Shown piece after piece: positions 25,782 through 34,231 of a stretch of 54,250 nucleotides of DNA. Under the pieces are notes generated by a model. It saw only the letters and a list, made by a program, of their open reading frames with translations, searched no databases and had not been told where the DNA came from. The number at the start of each line of letters is the position of its first letter. Position 1 is the first letter of the stretch. Source of the DNA: an uncultured Prolixibacteraceae bacterium (GTDB taxonomy: Bacteria > Bacteroidota > Bacteroidia > Bacteroidales > Prolixibacteraceae); NCBI GenBank assembly GCA_903865775.1, contig CAIPKZ010000392.1, positions 1-54,250 on the forward strand, read 5' to 3'. A program made the translations under genes and the position numbers.

Positions 25782-26549
25782 GTGAAAAGGATTTTAAGCT
25801 ATAACGTTAATGGAATCAGATCTGCCATTAGCAAAGGATTACTCGATTTTTTTACTGAAGTTAATCCGGATATTATTTGTGTACAGGAAACAAAAGCTCA
25901 GACTGGACAAATGAGTGAACAGGATTTTGAAGCGATGGGTTATCATTGCAATGCATTTTCTGCTGTTAAAAAGGGGTATAGCGGAGTCGCAATTTTCAGT
26001 AAAGAAAAGCCTGATTTGGTGGTTCAAGGAATTCAGAATGAAAGATATGATGTGGAAGGTCGGGTGATCAGGGCAGATTTTGGTGATGTTTCGGTTATTA
26101 GTGCATATTTTCCGTCAGGAACCACAGGAGAAATCAGGCAATCAGTTAAAATGGATTTTCTATCCGACTTTCATATCTACCTGAATGAATTAAGAAAAAC
26201 TCGTCCAAACCTTATTATTTCCGGAGATTACAACATTTGCAGGCTTTGGATCGATATCCATAATCCAGCACAACAACAAAGCACTTCAGGTTTTTTGCCA
26301 GAAGAACGTGAATGGTTTGCCCAGTTTGTTGCTGACGGATATGTGGATAGTTTCAGAGAAATCAATCAGGAAAAGCACCAGTATTCGTGGTGGAGTTACC
26401 GTGCCGGATCCAGGCAGAATAACAAAGGCTGGCGTATTGATTACCATATGGTTTCCGATGAATTGAAAGGTAAAATATTGGATGCCAGAATCTTACCTGA
26501 CATCATTCATTCCGATCATTGTCCGGTCCTGGTTGAAATGGATTTCTAA
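25782..26549 (+). CDS. xth: Exodeoxyribonuclease III (apurinic/apyrimidinic endonuclease)
   Basis: A 255-residue enzyme of the exonuclease-endonuclease-phosphatase superfamily. It starts at GTG (25782) with ILSYNVNGIRSAISKG. The catalytic Glu is in IICVQETKAQ, the Asp-Asn pair in IISGDYNICR and the final Asp-His in HSDHCPVLVEM, with WRIDYHMVS before it. It cleaves DNA 5' to abasic sites and trims 3' ends in base-excision repair. An insertion-free length agrees with bacterial Xth/ExoA. It converges on tdh with only 7 nt between stop codons, so transcripts must overlap. Confidence 0.95.
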   Translation: MKRILSYNVNGIRSAISKGLLDFFTEVNPDIICVQETKAQTGQMSEQDFEAMGYHCNAFSAVKKGYSGVAIFSKEKPDLVVQGIQNERYDVEGRVIRADFGDVSVISAYFPSGTTGEIRQSVKMDFLSDFHIYLNELRKTRPNLIISGDYNICRLWIDIHNPAQQQSTSGFLPEEREWFAQFVADGYVDSFREINQEKHQYSWWSYRAGSRQNNKGWRIDYHMVSDELKGKILDARILPDIIHSDHCPVLVEMDF

Positions 26550-26556
26550 TTGGCTT

Positions 26557-27585
26557 CTATTCCCAGTCCAGTATAATCTTTCCGCAATTACCTTCTTCCA
26601 TAATAGTGAAAGCTTCCTGGTAATTGTCCGCAGGGAAACGATGTGTAATGACTGGACTTATGTTTAATCCATGTGAAAGCATCATTTCCATCTGGTACCA
26701 GGTTTCGTACATTTCACGGCCATATATGCCTTTGATAGTCAAACCTTTAAAGATAAGTTTGCTCCAGTTTATTTGTGTTGATGAAGGTAATAATCCAAGC
26801 AATGACACTTTTCCTCCGTTATACATGTTTTCGACCATATCATTAAAGGCTGCTCCCGATCCGCTGCATTCGAGTCCAATATCAAAGCCACCAACCATAC
26901 CAAGTGATTTCATGGCATCCCTGACACTTTCCTGACGAGGATCGATAACTTTAGTTGCACCCATTTTCATTGCCAAATTCCGGCGATATTCGCTCAAATC
27001 AGTACCAACGATATACCTTGCACCGGCGAATTTGCAAACTGCCGTAGCCATTGCTCCAATCGGTCCGCCAATACCGGTGATCAGAACATCTTCGCCAAGC
27101 AGCGGAAAAGATAAAGCAGTATGCGTGGCATTACCCAGTGGATCCATAACCGACATCAATTCGTCGGAAATGCGGTCATCCACTTTTAGTACGTTGGAGG
27201 CCGGAACCGAAACATATTCAGCAAATCCACCATCACGGTTAACACCGATTCCAACCGTGTGATCACAAATATGCTGACGGCCACGTCGGCAGTTTCTGCA
27301 AAATCCGCATGAAATATGCCCTTCAACTGTGACACGTTCTCCAATATGAACCCTTGAAACTTCAGATCCTCTTTCGACTACTATTCCCATGTATTCGTGT
27401 CCAATAACCAAGGGAGTTTTTATCGTATTTTGTGCCCATTCGTCCCACTTGTAAATGTGGAGATCAGTTCCACAAATAGCTGATATTTTAATTTTTATCA
27501 ATACGTCATTTGGACCTATGACAGGCATTGGCACATCTGCCATCCAAATTCCCTTTTCCGGTTTGATTTTAACAATTGCTTTCAT
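26557..27585 (-). CDS. tdh: L-threonine 3-dehydrogenase
   Basis: A 342-residue zinc-dependent medium-chain dehydrogenase. The catalytic zinc region is ISAICGTDLHIYKWDEWA with GHEYMGIVVERG. Four structural-zinc cysteines lie in CGFCRNCRRGRQHIC, and the NAD loop is ITGIGGPIGAMA. The KWDEWAQ stretch and the ending GNCGKIILDWE are typical of threonine dehydrogenases. It oxidises L-threonine to 2-amino-3-ketobutyrate, which a ligase (Kbl, not in this window) splits to glycine and acetyl-CoA. It is a single gene, bounded by the convergent xth and by a terminator hairpin at 27693-27727. Confidence 0.92.
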   Translation of the reverse strand: MKAIVKIKPEKGIWMADVPMPVIGPNDVLIKIKISAICGTDLHIYKWDEWAQNTIKTPLVIGHEYMGIVVERGSEVSRVHIGERVTVEGHISCGFCRNCRRGRQHICDHTVGIGVNRDGGFAEYVSVPASNVLKVDDRISDELMSVMDPLGNATHTALSFPLLGEDVLITGIGGPIGAMATAVCKFAGARYIVGTDLSEYRRNLAMKMGATKVIDPRQESVRDAMKSLGMVGGFDIGLECSGSGAAFNDMVENMYNGGKVSLLGLLPSSTQINWSKLIFKGLTIKGIYGREMYETWYQMEMMLSHGLNISPVITHRFPADNYQEAFTIMEEGNCGKIILDWE

Positions 27586-27692
27586 CCTGATTATTTATTG
27601 GATAAGTAGTGTGCAATATTAAGTTGTTAAGGAATCAAAACAAAGAATGAAAATCATGTTTGATTCTTTATTCTTTGAACTTTTGTAAACGC

Positions 27693-27727
27693 AAAAGCTA
27701 CAGAAATACCTATTATCTGTAGCTTTT
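27693..27727. terminator. Terminator after the GH32 gene
   Basis: aaaagctacag (27693-27703) and ctgtagctttt (27717-27727) are perfect 11-bp complements with a 13-nt loop. The stem lies just past the stop of the minus-strand GH32 gene and ends in T residues on that strand. Confidence 0.75.
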
Positions 27728-27752
27728 ATGAGTTTTTCGAATGTAATGAAGT

Positions 27753-29204
27753 TTATTTTTCTATCTGCCAGATCGATTTCATCGGGTATATTTCAAGTTT
27801 TTCCACCAGTAGTTCACCGCCGGTATTAAACAGATAAATGCCATTGGCATTTTCATTCGGAAAAAAGCACGAGCTCATGACAGCTTTACCATCGTTCGCA
27901 AAAATTTCAATCGAACTTCGGTCAAGTAATATCTCCAGTTTCAGAGTTCCGTCAATCGGCTCAATGGTAACAGAATTCCCCAAGCAGGTAAGTGATTTGC
28001 TTTTAACGTTGTACATAATTTCGGTACCATTGTTCTTTTTGTCTAAGCGAACTACAAATCCAAAAGTATCAGCAGTTTTCAGTTTAAAACTTCCAATGAT
28101 GTGCATGCAATCATTGTCAATTTTATGAGTAGGATTTTTATTTATGCCCGGAATGAGGTTTTTGTTTTCCCAAACTTCGCCTTTACCATGGAGAAGCTCA
28201 ATTTCCTTGACTGGTTTACGAATTAGCCGGATTCCGTCTGTAAACTTTTTCAGAGAAAGTACACAGGGGAAAGTCATTTGTCCGTTAAAAGGCATTTTTG
28301 GATATTCTCCACCTTTCATCCAGGCAATCTGAATAGTTCTTCCATCGGTTTCAGGAATATTGCTCCAGGTTTGGGTCGCATAATAGTTTAAGCCCAAATC
28401 TCCAGGCAACTTCGGTGATTCAGCAACAAATTTTTCACCATTAAAAGTGCCAATCAGATAGCTGCCATCTCCGTCGAACAACACCCATTTTTTATCATCA
28501 GCCCGGCGGTTAACCGGAAGTTCAACTAAATCGGGGCATTCGAAAAACCCTGGGAGATGACTTTTGTATTCCCAATCGATCAGGTTTTTGGATGTATAAA
28601 ACGAAATTCCTTTTTGTTTTTCATCATTGTCTGGTTTACGGTACAAAACCATGACGAATTGCTTGCTGGCTTCGTGCCATATTACTTTTGGATCGCGCGC
28701 ATCATCAGTTTCGTTGAAAGCAATGATCGGATTCTTTTCGTATTTGATCCAGGTTCTTCCTTTATCGTTGCTGTATGCTAATCTTTGTCCGCATTTTTGA
28801 CTGGTATAGAATAATAAAATCGTTTTTTCATCCCCTTTTTGAAGACCGGTCACATTATTTTGATCCACTACACCACTTCCTGAAAATTCAGTACAAACTT
28901 CTTTATCTTTCGAGTCATTATCCGGGAAAAGTGCGATTGGCAATTGTTCCCAGTGTACCAGATCGGTGCTTATGGCATGCCCCCAATGCATGTATCCCCA
29001 TTCGTTTCCAAATGGATTATGCTGAAAGAAAAGATGGTATTCGCCTTTGTAAAAAACCAGACCGTTCGGATCGTTTTGCCAGTTTATTTCCGGAGAAAAA
29101 TGAAACTGGGGGCGATATAATTCATTATAAATTTTCACTGGTTTGGTTGCAGTTGAACTAAATGATGCAATATAAAAAAGGATTACCAGAATAGGAAACT
29201 TCAT
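27753..29204 (-). CDS. Secreted GH32 fructan hydrolase (levanase/inulinase/invertase type)
   Basis: A 483-residue exported protein with a hydrophobic N-terminus. The three GH32 catalytic motifs are visible: INWQNDPNGLVF (nucleophile Asp), ARDPKVIW (transition-state Asp) and FECPDLVELP (acid-base Glu). FSGSGVVD and a C-terminal beta-sandwich (LEILLDRSSIEIFANDGKAVMSS, key part SSIEIFANDG) complete the family. It hydrolyses beta-fructosides such as sucrose, inulin or levan; the preferred linkage cannot be read. No SusCD pair, fructokinase or transporter is adjacent, so it stands alone. Its -7 box TATATTTG is at 29236-29243. Confidence 0.93.
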   Translation of the reverse strand: MKFPILVILFYIASFSSTATKPVKIYNELYRPQFHFSPEINWQNDPNGLVFYKGEYHLFFQHNPFGNEWGYMHWGHAISTDLVHWEQLPIALFPDNDSKDKEVCTEFSGSGVVDQNNVTGLQKGDEKTILLFYTSQKCGQRLAYSNDKGRTWIKYEKNPIIAFNETDDARDPKVIWHEASKQFVMVLYRKPDNDEKQKGISFYTSKNLIDWEYKSHLPGFFECPDLVELPVNRRADDKKWVLFDGDGSYLIGTFNGEKFVAESPKLPGDLGLNYYATQTWSNIPETDGRTIQIAWMKGGEYPKMPFNGQMTFPCVLSLKKFTDGIRLIRKPVKEIELLHGKGEVWENKNLIPGINKNPTHKIDNDCMHIIGSFKLKTADTFGFVVRLDKKNNGTEIMYNVKSKSLTCLGNSVTIEPIDGTLKLEILLDRSSIEIFANDGKAVMSSCFFPNENANGIYLFNTGGELLVEKLEIYPMKSIWQIEK

Positions 29205-29235
29205 AGCTTAATTGTTAATAACAGAGTAGTTGAGG

Positions 29236-29243
29236 CAAATATA
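29236..29243 (-). promoter_or_regulatory. -7 promoter box of the GH32 gene
   Basis: TATATTTG on the minus strand, an exact TAnnTTTG match 31 nt upstream of the ATG. No clear -33 box. Confidence 0.5.
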
Positions 29244-29268
29244 GATTAAAAAATGTGAATATTTGAGC

Positions 29269-29276
29269 TATGTTTG
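29269..29276 (+). promoter_or_regulatory. -7 promoter box of the T9SS protease-like gene
   Basis: TATGTTTG fits TAnnTTTG, divergent from the GH32 box and about 117 nt before the likely ATG at 29393. No clear -33 box. Confidence 0.4.
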
Positions 29277-29335
29277 AATTCGAATTTGCCTGAAGGCATC
29301 AATTCTGTTGAGTTTGGAGGCGTCGGGTTTTGAAT

Positions 29336-29365
29336 TGTTATGGAATAGATTTTGTTATGGAATAG
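29336..29365. repeat. Short tandem direct repeat in the 5' leader
   Basis: tgttatggaatag occurs at 29336-29348 and 29353-29365, a 17-nt period just before the protease-like gene. It may be a slippage product or a regulator site. Confidence 0.7.
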
Positions 29366-29392
29366 TGCGTTTTTTGATTAATGATTTTCAAG

Positions 29393-31858
29393 ATGAGAGA
29401 AAAAATAGTTTTGGTTTTGCTTCTTGTGGTGGTATCGGTTGGTTATGGGCAAGAGACATGGAGGACTCAAGGAATAAAATTACCTCCAACCGTTTGCTAT
29501 GCATCCAATGAATCTCATTTTTCTTTCGTGCATCCTCCTGCTGAATATTTTGAAAAGTTGAAAGCTGCTTCATTGAAAAGTGCTTCTATTCAAGTTACTT
29601 ATGTGGGTTTTCCGGCCAAGGCTCAGGAAGCTTTTCAGTATGCTGTTGATATCTGGCAAACACTAATTGATTCTCCGGTTCCGATCCACATGACTGCTAC
29701 CTGGCAAAGTTTAGCCACTAATGTTTTGGGGCAATGTCATCCATCAGACTATTATAAAAATTTCAATTCAACCGAGATTTGGAACAGTTATTATCCGGTT
29801 GCCTTAGTGGAGAAAATGCTCGGAGTAGAGGTTAACGGAGCAGATAAACCCGATATTGAAGCTTCGTTCAACAAAGATTTTCCAAATTGGTATTTTGGTA
29901 CCGATGGTAAAACTCCGGCAGACAAATATGATTTTGTTTCGGTTGTGCTTCATGAATTAACCCACGGTTTGGGTTTTGTCGGAAAGTTTTATTCCAGCGG
30001 TGGTAAAGGAGGTTACGGTGATGATGGCTTGGCTGCAGTTTTTGATCAGTCTGTTGAAAATAAAACTGGAGACAGACTTGTTAATACCTCCTTGTTTGTT
30101 AATCCTTCAATCAAGTTGAATCAGAATTTAACATCGAATTGGCTTGCTTTCGATACTCATCTAACTTCGGGCAGTTTGCCCAGACTTTATGCTCCAACAG
30201 TTTGGGACAGTGGTTCAAGTATCTATCATCTGGATGAAGACACTTATCCGGCCGGAGATGCAAACTCATTAATGAGCCCATTTAGTGGAATGGGTGAAGC
30301 TATTCATAATCCCGGTCAAACCGCACTTTCTATCATTTATCAAGTAGGGTGGAAGACTGTTTCTATCAAACACACTCCCCTGAAAGACATCGAATTTGTA
30401 AGCAGTCCATTCAGTTTCGACGCAAAAATTACAGGCGATTATGACCTGGATCCATCGAAACTTTACCTTGTTTATTCCACCAATAAGTTTGTCAGTAAAG
30501 ATTCTGTCCTTTTAAAGGCTACAGCTATTCCGACTGCCTTTAATGCCATTCTCAACCTAAGCAAAGCCGGTGAAATACGTTATTTCTTTTCTGCATCGGA
30601 TGTGAAAAACAACAGGTATGTATACCCATCCGGTTCGCCAGGCCAATCTTTAAGTTTCAAGATTGGTGTCGACAAGACAGCCCCGGTAATTGTATTCGAT
30701 CCGGTTAAATACCTTATGACGACTGATCTGAATTCTAAAATTACTGCTCACGTAACTGACAATATAGCTGTTCAATCGGTGAAACTTGAATATTTTGTGA
30801 ATGGAGGAATATTAAAGAGTCTGGATTTGAAAAATGACTCCAATGATGTTTTTTCCGTAGATCTTTCTTTTCCGGCCGGATCGGTTAAGGATGGAGATTT
30901 GGTAAGTTACCGGATCGTTTCCGTTGATTCTTCATCGCAAAATAACATTGGTCGCCTGCCTCTTTCGGGTTATTTCACGTTCAGAATTTTAGGAATCCAA
31001 AATCCGGTAGATTATTATGTGAATGATTTTAGCAAGGATACACTCGATTTTATAAGTTCCACATTCAGAATTTATACTGTTCCCGGCTTCGATAGTCCTG
31101 CCCTGAATTCTCAACATCCATATATAAGTCCTGATACGGATAACACTGAATTTAATTTTACCTCCATTTTGAAATACCCAATTATTATCAAACCCGGGGG
31201 AAAGATGAGATTTGATGAAATAGTTGTGGTTGAACCCGGTGAAGCAGGAGTAAAATTTGGTGACCCAAATTTTTATGATTACGTTATTGTGGAAGGTTCA
31301 ACAGACGATGGAAACACTTGGAAAACGTTACTTGACGGATACGACAGCAATCTTCAAAATTCATGGGCAACGCTTTTTAACAGTGCCATGTCTGGCCAAA
31401 ACAGTACTGCAGTGCCAACAAAATATTTGTTTGTGAATCATGAAATCGATCTGTTGGCCAACGGCAATTTCACGGCAGGCGATACCATTCAAATCAGGTT
31501 CAGGTTGTTTTCTGATCCCTATTCGCATGGTTGGGGATGGATCATCGATAATCTGAAAATTCAGGATTTTGGAACGGCTGTAAATCCCGCGTTGTTATCT
31601 TCCGGAGAGGTAAATTTCTTCCCGAATCCAGCTACCGAACAGTTAAATTTGCAGGTTCAGTCTCAAAAGAATATTCATCAATTGCTCCTGAAGGCGTATA
31701 ACTTGGCCGGAAAAATAGTTTACAGCCAATTATTTCCAATCGGATCGAACGTGTTTGAAACAGCGATTGACGTGAGAAATTTCATTCCGGGCTTATATTT
31801 ATTTACACTTGAACCCGAAAACGGACAGGTAATTACACGGAAAATACTAATACAGTAA
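29393..31858 (+). CDS. Secreted putative zinc protease with T9SS type A sorting domain
   Basis: A protein of about 821 residues from the ATG at 29393, chosen because it gives a compact signal peptide (MREKIVLVLLLVVVSVGYGQ); an ATG four codons upstream is possible. Residues to about 330 hold a protease-like region with the zinc motif SVVLHELTHGLGFVGKF. The metzincin third His (HExxHxxGxxH) is Gly here, so another ligand must serve. Bacterial Ig-like or jelly-roll modules follow (ITAHVTDNIAVQSVKLEYF, about 440; WGWIIDNLKIQDFG, about 720). The last 80 residues (FFPNPATEQLNL to ITRKILIQ) form the type IX secretion C-terminal domain for outer-membrane export. The substrate is unknown. Confidence 0.8.
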   Translation: MREKIVLVLLLVVVSVGYGQETWRTQGIKLPPTVCYASNESHFSFVHPPAEYFEKLKAASLKSASIQVTYVGFPAKAQEAFQYAVDIWQTLIDSPVPIHMTATWQSLATNVLGQCHPSDYYKNFNSTEIWNSYYPVALVEKMLGVEVNGADKPDIEASFNKDFPNWYFGTDGKTPADKYDFVSVVLHELTHGLGFVGKFYSSGGKGGYGDDGLAAVFDQSVENKTGDRLVNTSLFVNPSIKLNQNLTSNWLAFDTHLTSGSLPRLYAPTVWDSGSSIYHLDEDTYPAGDANSLMSPFSGMGEAIHNPGQTALSIIYQVGWKTVSIKHTPLKDIEFVSSPFSFDAKITGDYDLDPSKLYLVYSTNKFVSKDSVLLKATAIPTAFNAILNLSKAGEIRYFFSASDVKNNRYVYPSGSPGQSLSFKIGVDKTAPVIVFDPVKYLMTTDLNSKITAHVTDNIAVQSVKLEYFVNGGILKSLDLKNDSNDVFSVDLSFPAGSVKDGDLVSYRIVSVDSSSQNNIGRLPLSGYFTFRILGIQNPVDYYVNDFSKDTLDFISSTFRIYTVPGFDSPALNSQHPYISPDTDNTEFNFTSILKYPIIIKPGGKMRFDEIVVVEPGEAGVKFGDPNFYDYVIVEGSTDDGNTWKTLLDGYDSNLQNSWATLFNSAMSGQNSTAVPTKYLFVNHEIDLLANGNFTAGDTIQIRFRLFSDPYSHGWGWIIDNLKIQDFGTAVNPALLSSGEVNFFPNPATEQLNLQVQSQKNIHQLLLKAYNLAGKIVYSQLFPIGSNVFETAIDVRNFIPGLYLFTLEPENGQVITRKILIQ

Positions 31859-31879
31859 TCGTTGATTAAATAAAAACTC

Positions 31880-31887
31880 TATATTTG
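31880..31887 (+). promoter_or_regulatory. -7 promoter box of the aromatic leader-tyrA operon
   Basis: TATATTTG, an exact consensus match 19 nt before the leader-peptide ATG at 31907. A TTG at 31862-31864 is a possible -33 element with short spacing. Confidence 0.6.
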
Positions 31888-31906
31888 CCAACATATTGAA
31901 AGCAAA

Positions 31907-31981
31907 ATGAAACGCACAAGCAACAACAGTTTTTATTATTGGTTTTATTACTTCTGTTCTCCAATTGGGATCGGCTGGTAA
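31907..31981 (+). CDS. Aromatic amino acid leader peptide (attenuator peptide)
   Basis: A 24-codon ORF, ATG to TAA. Residues 9-16 read FYYWFYYF, eight aromatic codons in a row, and another Trp codon is the last before the stop. A hairpin terminator follows 29 nt after the stop codon, and then tyrA and the DAHP synthase-chorismate mutase gene. In classic attenuation a ribosome stalls at codons for the end products when their charged tRNAs are scarce, which blocks the terminator. Phe, Tyr and Trp are exactly the products of the pathway downstream. The peptide itself is expected to have no other role. The composition is far from chance and the coordinates fit a -7 box 19 nt upstream. Confidence 0.9.
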   Translation: MKRTSNNSFYYWFYYFCSPIGIGW

Positions 31982-32010
31982 TGTCTTGTTGTTACAAAAA
32001 GATATTTTAC

Positions 32011-32042
32011 AAAAGGGTCCCGTGATAAACGAGGCCCTTTTT
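32011..32042 (+). terminator. Attenuator terminator before tyrA
   Basis: aaaagggtcccg (32011-32022) pairs with the segment ending gaggccctttt (32030-32041) with one wobble and one mismatch around a 7-nt loop, followed by T residues. It ends 17 nt before the tyrA ATG. An alternative pairing of 31966-31972 (tgggatc) with 32016-32022 (ggtcccg) would break its 5' arm and could be the antiterminator. Confidence 0.85.
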
Positions 32043-32058
32043 AATTTAAATGTGAACT

Positions 32059-32952
32059 ATGAAACTTACAGTAATTGGCTTGGGACTGATCGGAGGTTCG
32101 ATAGCCAAGGATCTTCGGAAAGCTGGTTTTGCGACTAAAATTACAGGAGTTGATTCGAATCCTGAAAATGCTCAGGAAGCTCTTCGGTTGGGAATAGTTG
32201 ACCGGATTGAGCCGCTTGAAACGGCCGTTTCGAAAGCGGATATGGTCATCATCGCCATTCCGGTTGACAAGGTATTGCAAACATTGACTCATGTGCTCGA
32301 TCAAATTTCCGACCAAACCACTGTGATTGATGTGGGTTCAACCAAAAAGGCAATTTCCGAAGCGGTTGAAAATCATCCGAAACGAAGAAATTATATTCCG
32401 GCTCATCCCATGGCAGGTACCGAAAATTCAGGACCTGCTGCGGCTTTGGAAGGATTATTCGAGGGTCGAATCAATATTATTTGCGACCACGAAAAGTGTG
32501 GTCCTCAGCACCTGGCCCTGGCAGAAAAAATGTTTCAGGTTCTTGGGATGGATCTTGCCTACATGACCGCCGACGTTCAGGACCACAGCACAGGATTTAT
32601 CTCACATTTGCCACATGCTGCTGCTTTTGCCCTGGCAAACGCGGTGCTCGACAAGGAAGATCGTGAAATTATTTTCGATCTGGCAAGCGGCGGATTCAAC
32701 TCGACCGTTCGTTTGGCCAAGAGTTCTCCTGAAATGTGGGGACCAATTTTTCAACAAAACAAGGAATACGTTGTTGAATCGCTGGAAGTATATATCAAAC
32801 ACCTGAAAGCTTTCAAAAAAAGTATAGAATCCGATCCTGAACAAATGATGGCACTGATGAAAAATGCCAACCGTATTCGCGGAATTTTGAGCGGAGAAAA
32901 CGATTCGCTCGTAAAAAATGAAAAGACAATAGTTAAACTTTATATCAAATAA
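32059..32952 (+). CDS. tyrA: Prephenate dehydrogenase
   Basis: A 297-residue TyrA-family protein. The NAD(P) motif is VIGLGLIGGSIAKDL at the N-terminus. TVIDVGSTKKAI and IPAHPMAGTENSGPAAA are prephenate dehydrogenase hallmarks, and the helical C-terminus carries FISHLPHAAAFALANAV and ASGGFNSTVRLA. It oxidatively decarboxylates prephenate to 4-hydroxyphenylpyruvate, the Tyr precursor. There is no ACT or fused chorismate mutase domain, so feedback by Tyr is more likely at the transcript level through the leader at 31907-31981. It lies 2 nt before the DAHP synthase-chorismate mutase gene, so the two form an operon that makes and uses prephenate. Confidence 0.94.
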   Translation: MKLTVIGLGLIGGSIAKDLRKAGFATKITGVDSNPENAQEALRLGIVDRIEPLETAVSKADMVIIAIPVDKVLQTLTHVLDQISDQTTVIDVGSTKKAISEAVENHPKRRNYIPAHPMAGTENSGPAAALEGLFEGRINIICDHEKCGPQHLALAEKMFQVLGMDLAYMTADVQDHSTGFISHLPHAAAFALANAVLDKEDREIIFDLASGGFNSTVRLAKSSPEMWGPIFQQNKEYVVESLEVYIKHLKAFKKSIESDPEQMMALMKNANRIRGILSGENDSLVKNEKTIVKLYIK

Positions 32953-32954
32953 TT

Positions 32955-34049
32955 ATGGCATTAGAATTAGAAATTAATCCGATAAAGCACTGGTTGCCGC
33001 AAATAAACAATCCGCTGATCATAGCAGGTCCATGCAGCCTCGAAACCGAGGAACAGGCCATGGACACCGCCCGTCAGCTGGCAAAAGATCACCGGGTATT
33101 CGTATATCGTGGTGGCGTTTGGAAACCACGAACACGTCCGGGAAGTTTCGAGGGAATCGGAAGCATCGGCCTGAAATGGCTGCAAATGGTACGTGAAGAA
33201 ACCGGAATGCCGGTTGGTACCGAAGTAGCGAATGCACAACATGCCGAAGAAGCCCTCAAAGCCGGTTTAGATGTATTGTGGATCGGAGCGCGGTCAACAG
33301 CCAGTCCTTTTGTGGTTCAGGAAATTGCCGATGTGGTGAAGGGAACCGATGCCGTGGTGATGGTGAAAAATCCCGTTAATCCCGATGTTCAGCTGTGGGT
33401 CGGAGCTTTTGAGCGGCTCAGTCAGGCCGGAATCAAGAATATGGTGGCTATTCACCGTGGTTTTACGCCATTCCGTCAAACAGAGTACCGCAATTACCCA
33501 AACTGGAAAACGGTGATCGAATTGCGACGTTTGATGCCGAATCTGCCCATTATCTGCGATCCAAGCCACATAGGCGGGAAAAGGGAATACCTGTTCGACA
33601 TTTCGCAGAAAGCTTTTGATATGGGCATGGAAGGGCTGATGATCGAATCGCACCGCGACCCATCGTGTGCGTTGAGCGATAAGGAACAGCAACTCACCCC
33701 GACCGATCTGGCTCTTTTGCTCGACCGTCTGGTTATCCGAACTATGACTACCGACAACAAGCAATTCGAAAATCAGTTGGAATTGCTTCGAAACCGCATT
33801 GATGCCGCTGATACCGAATTGCTCGAAACTTTATCAACGCGCATGGAAATTGTACGGCAAATAGGGCAGTATAAAAAAGATAATAATGTCACCGCATTTC
33901 AGGTTGGCCGTTTTGCCGAACTGATGGAAAAACGCATGAAACTGGGTGAAAGCCTGAACCTGGACCGGAATTTTGTTCAGATGCTGTTTCAACATATCCA
34001 TGAAGATTCGGTACGGATGCAAACCGAAATTATGGACAAACCGCTTTAA
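32955..34049 (+). CDS. Bifunctional DAHP synthase / chorismate mutase (type II)
   Basis: A 364-residue fusion. Residues 1-260 are a type I-beta DAHP synthase: LIIAGPCSLETEEQ, YRGGVWKPRTRPGSF, LWIGARSTASPF, VMVKNPVNPD, IHRGFTPF and PIICDPSHIGGKR. This domain condenses phosphoenolpyruvate and erythrose 4-phosphate, the first shikimate step. Residues about 265-355 are an AroQ-type chorismate mutase (LELLRNRIDAADTELLETLSTRMEIVRQIGQYKK, key part LRNRIDAADTELLETL), converting chorismate to prephenate. In such fusions the mutase domain can mediate feedback inhibition by prephenate or chorismate. Together with tyrA it joins the entry and branch steps of Phe/Tyr synthesis under one aromatic attenuator. 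A terminator hairpin follows at 34081-34116. Confidence 0.94.
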   Translation: MALELEINPIKHWLPQINNPLIIAGPCSLETEEQAMDTARQLAKDHRVFVYRGGVWKPRTRPGSFEGIGSIGLKWLQMVREETGMPVGTEVANAQHAEEALKAGLDVLWIGARSTASPFVVQEIADVVKGTDAVVMVKNPVNPDVQLWVGAFERLSQAGIKNMVAIHRGFTPFRQTEYRNYPNWKTVIELRRLMPNLPIICDPSHIGGKREYLFDISQKAFDMGMEGLMIESHRDPSCALSDKEQQLTPTDLALLLDRLVIRTMTTDNKQFENQLELLRNRIDAADTELLETLSTRMEIVRQIGQYKKDNNVTAFQVGRFAELMEKRMKLGESLNLDRNFVQMLFQHIHEDSVRMQTEIMDKPL

Positions 34050-34080
34050 CACCAACTCATTGGGATTGATAATCTAATAT

Positions 34081-34116
34081 AAAGCCGGCTGGGAGTTATT
34101 TCCCGACTGGCTTTTT
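34081..34116 (+). terminator. Intrinsic terminator of the tyrA operon
   Basis: aaagccggctggga (34081-34094) pairs with tcccgactggcttt (34101-34114) with two wobbles and one mismatch, a 6-nt loop and a run of five T residues. Confidence 0.85.
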
Positions 34117-34231
34117 CTGAAATAAGCGAAACGAAAATAAGAAAACCATTGAGTTATCGATATTCTGAATTTCGATATCCAAATGGTTTACAGCTATTTG
34201 GAATCGACAGAAATCAAAAGTTGAATCAAAA

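Noticed and set aside
33294-33764. A 156-codon open frame on the minus strand
   Set aside because: It is antisense to the DAHP synthase domain, which is well supported.
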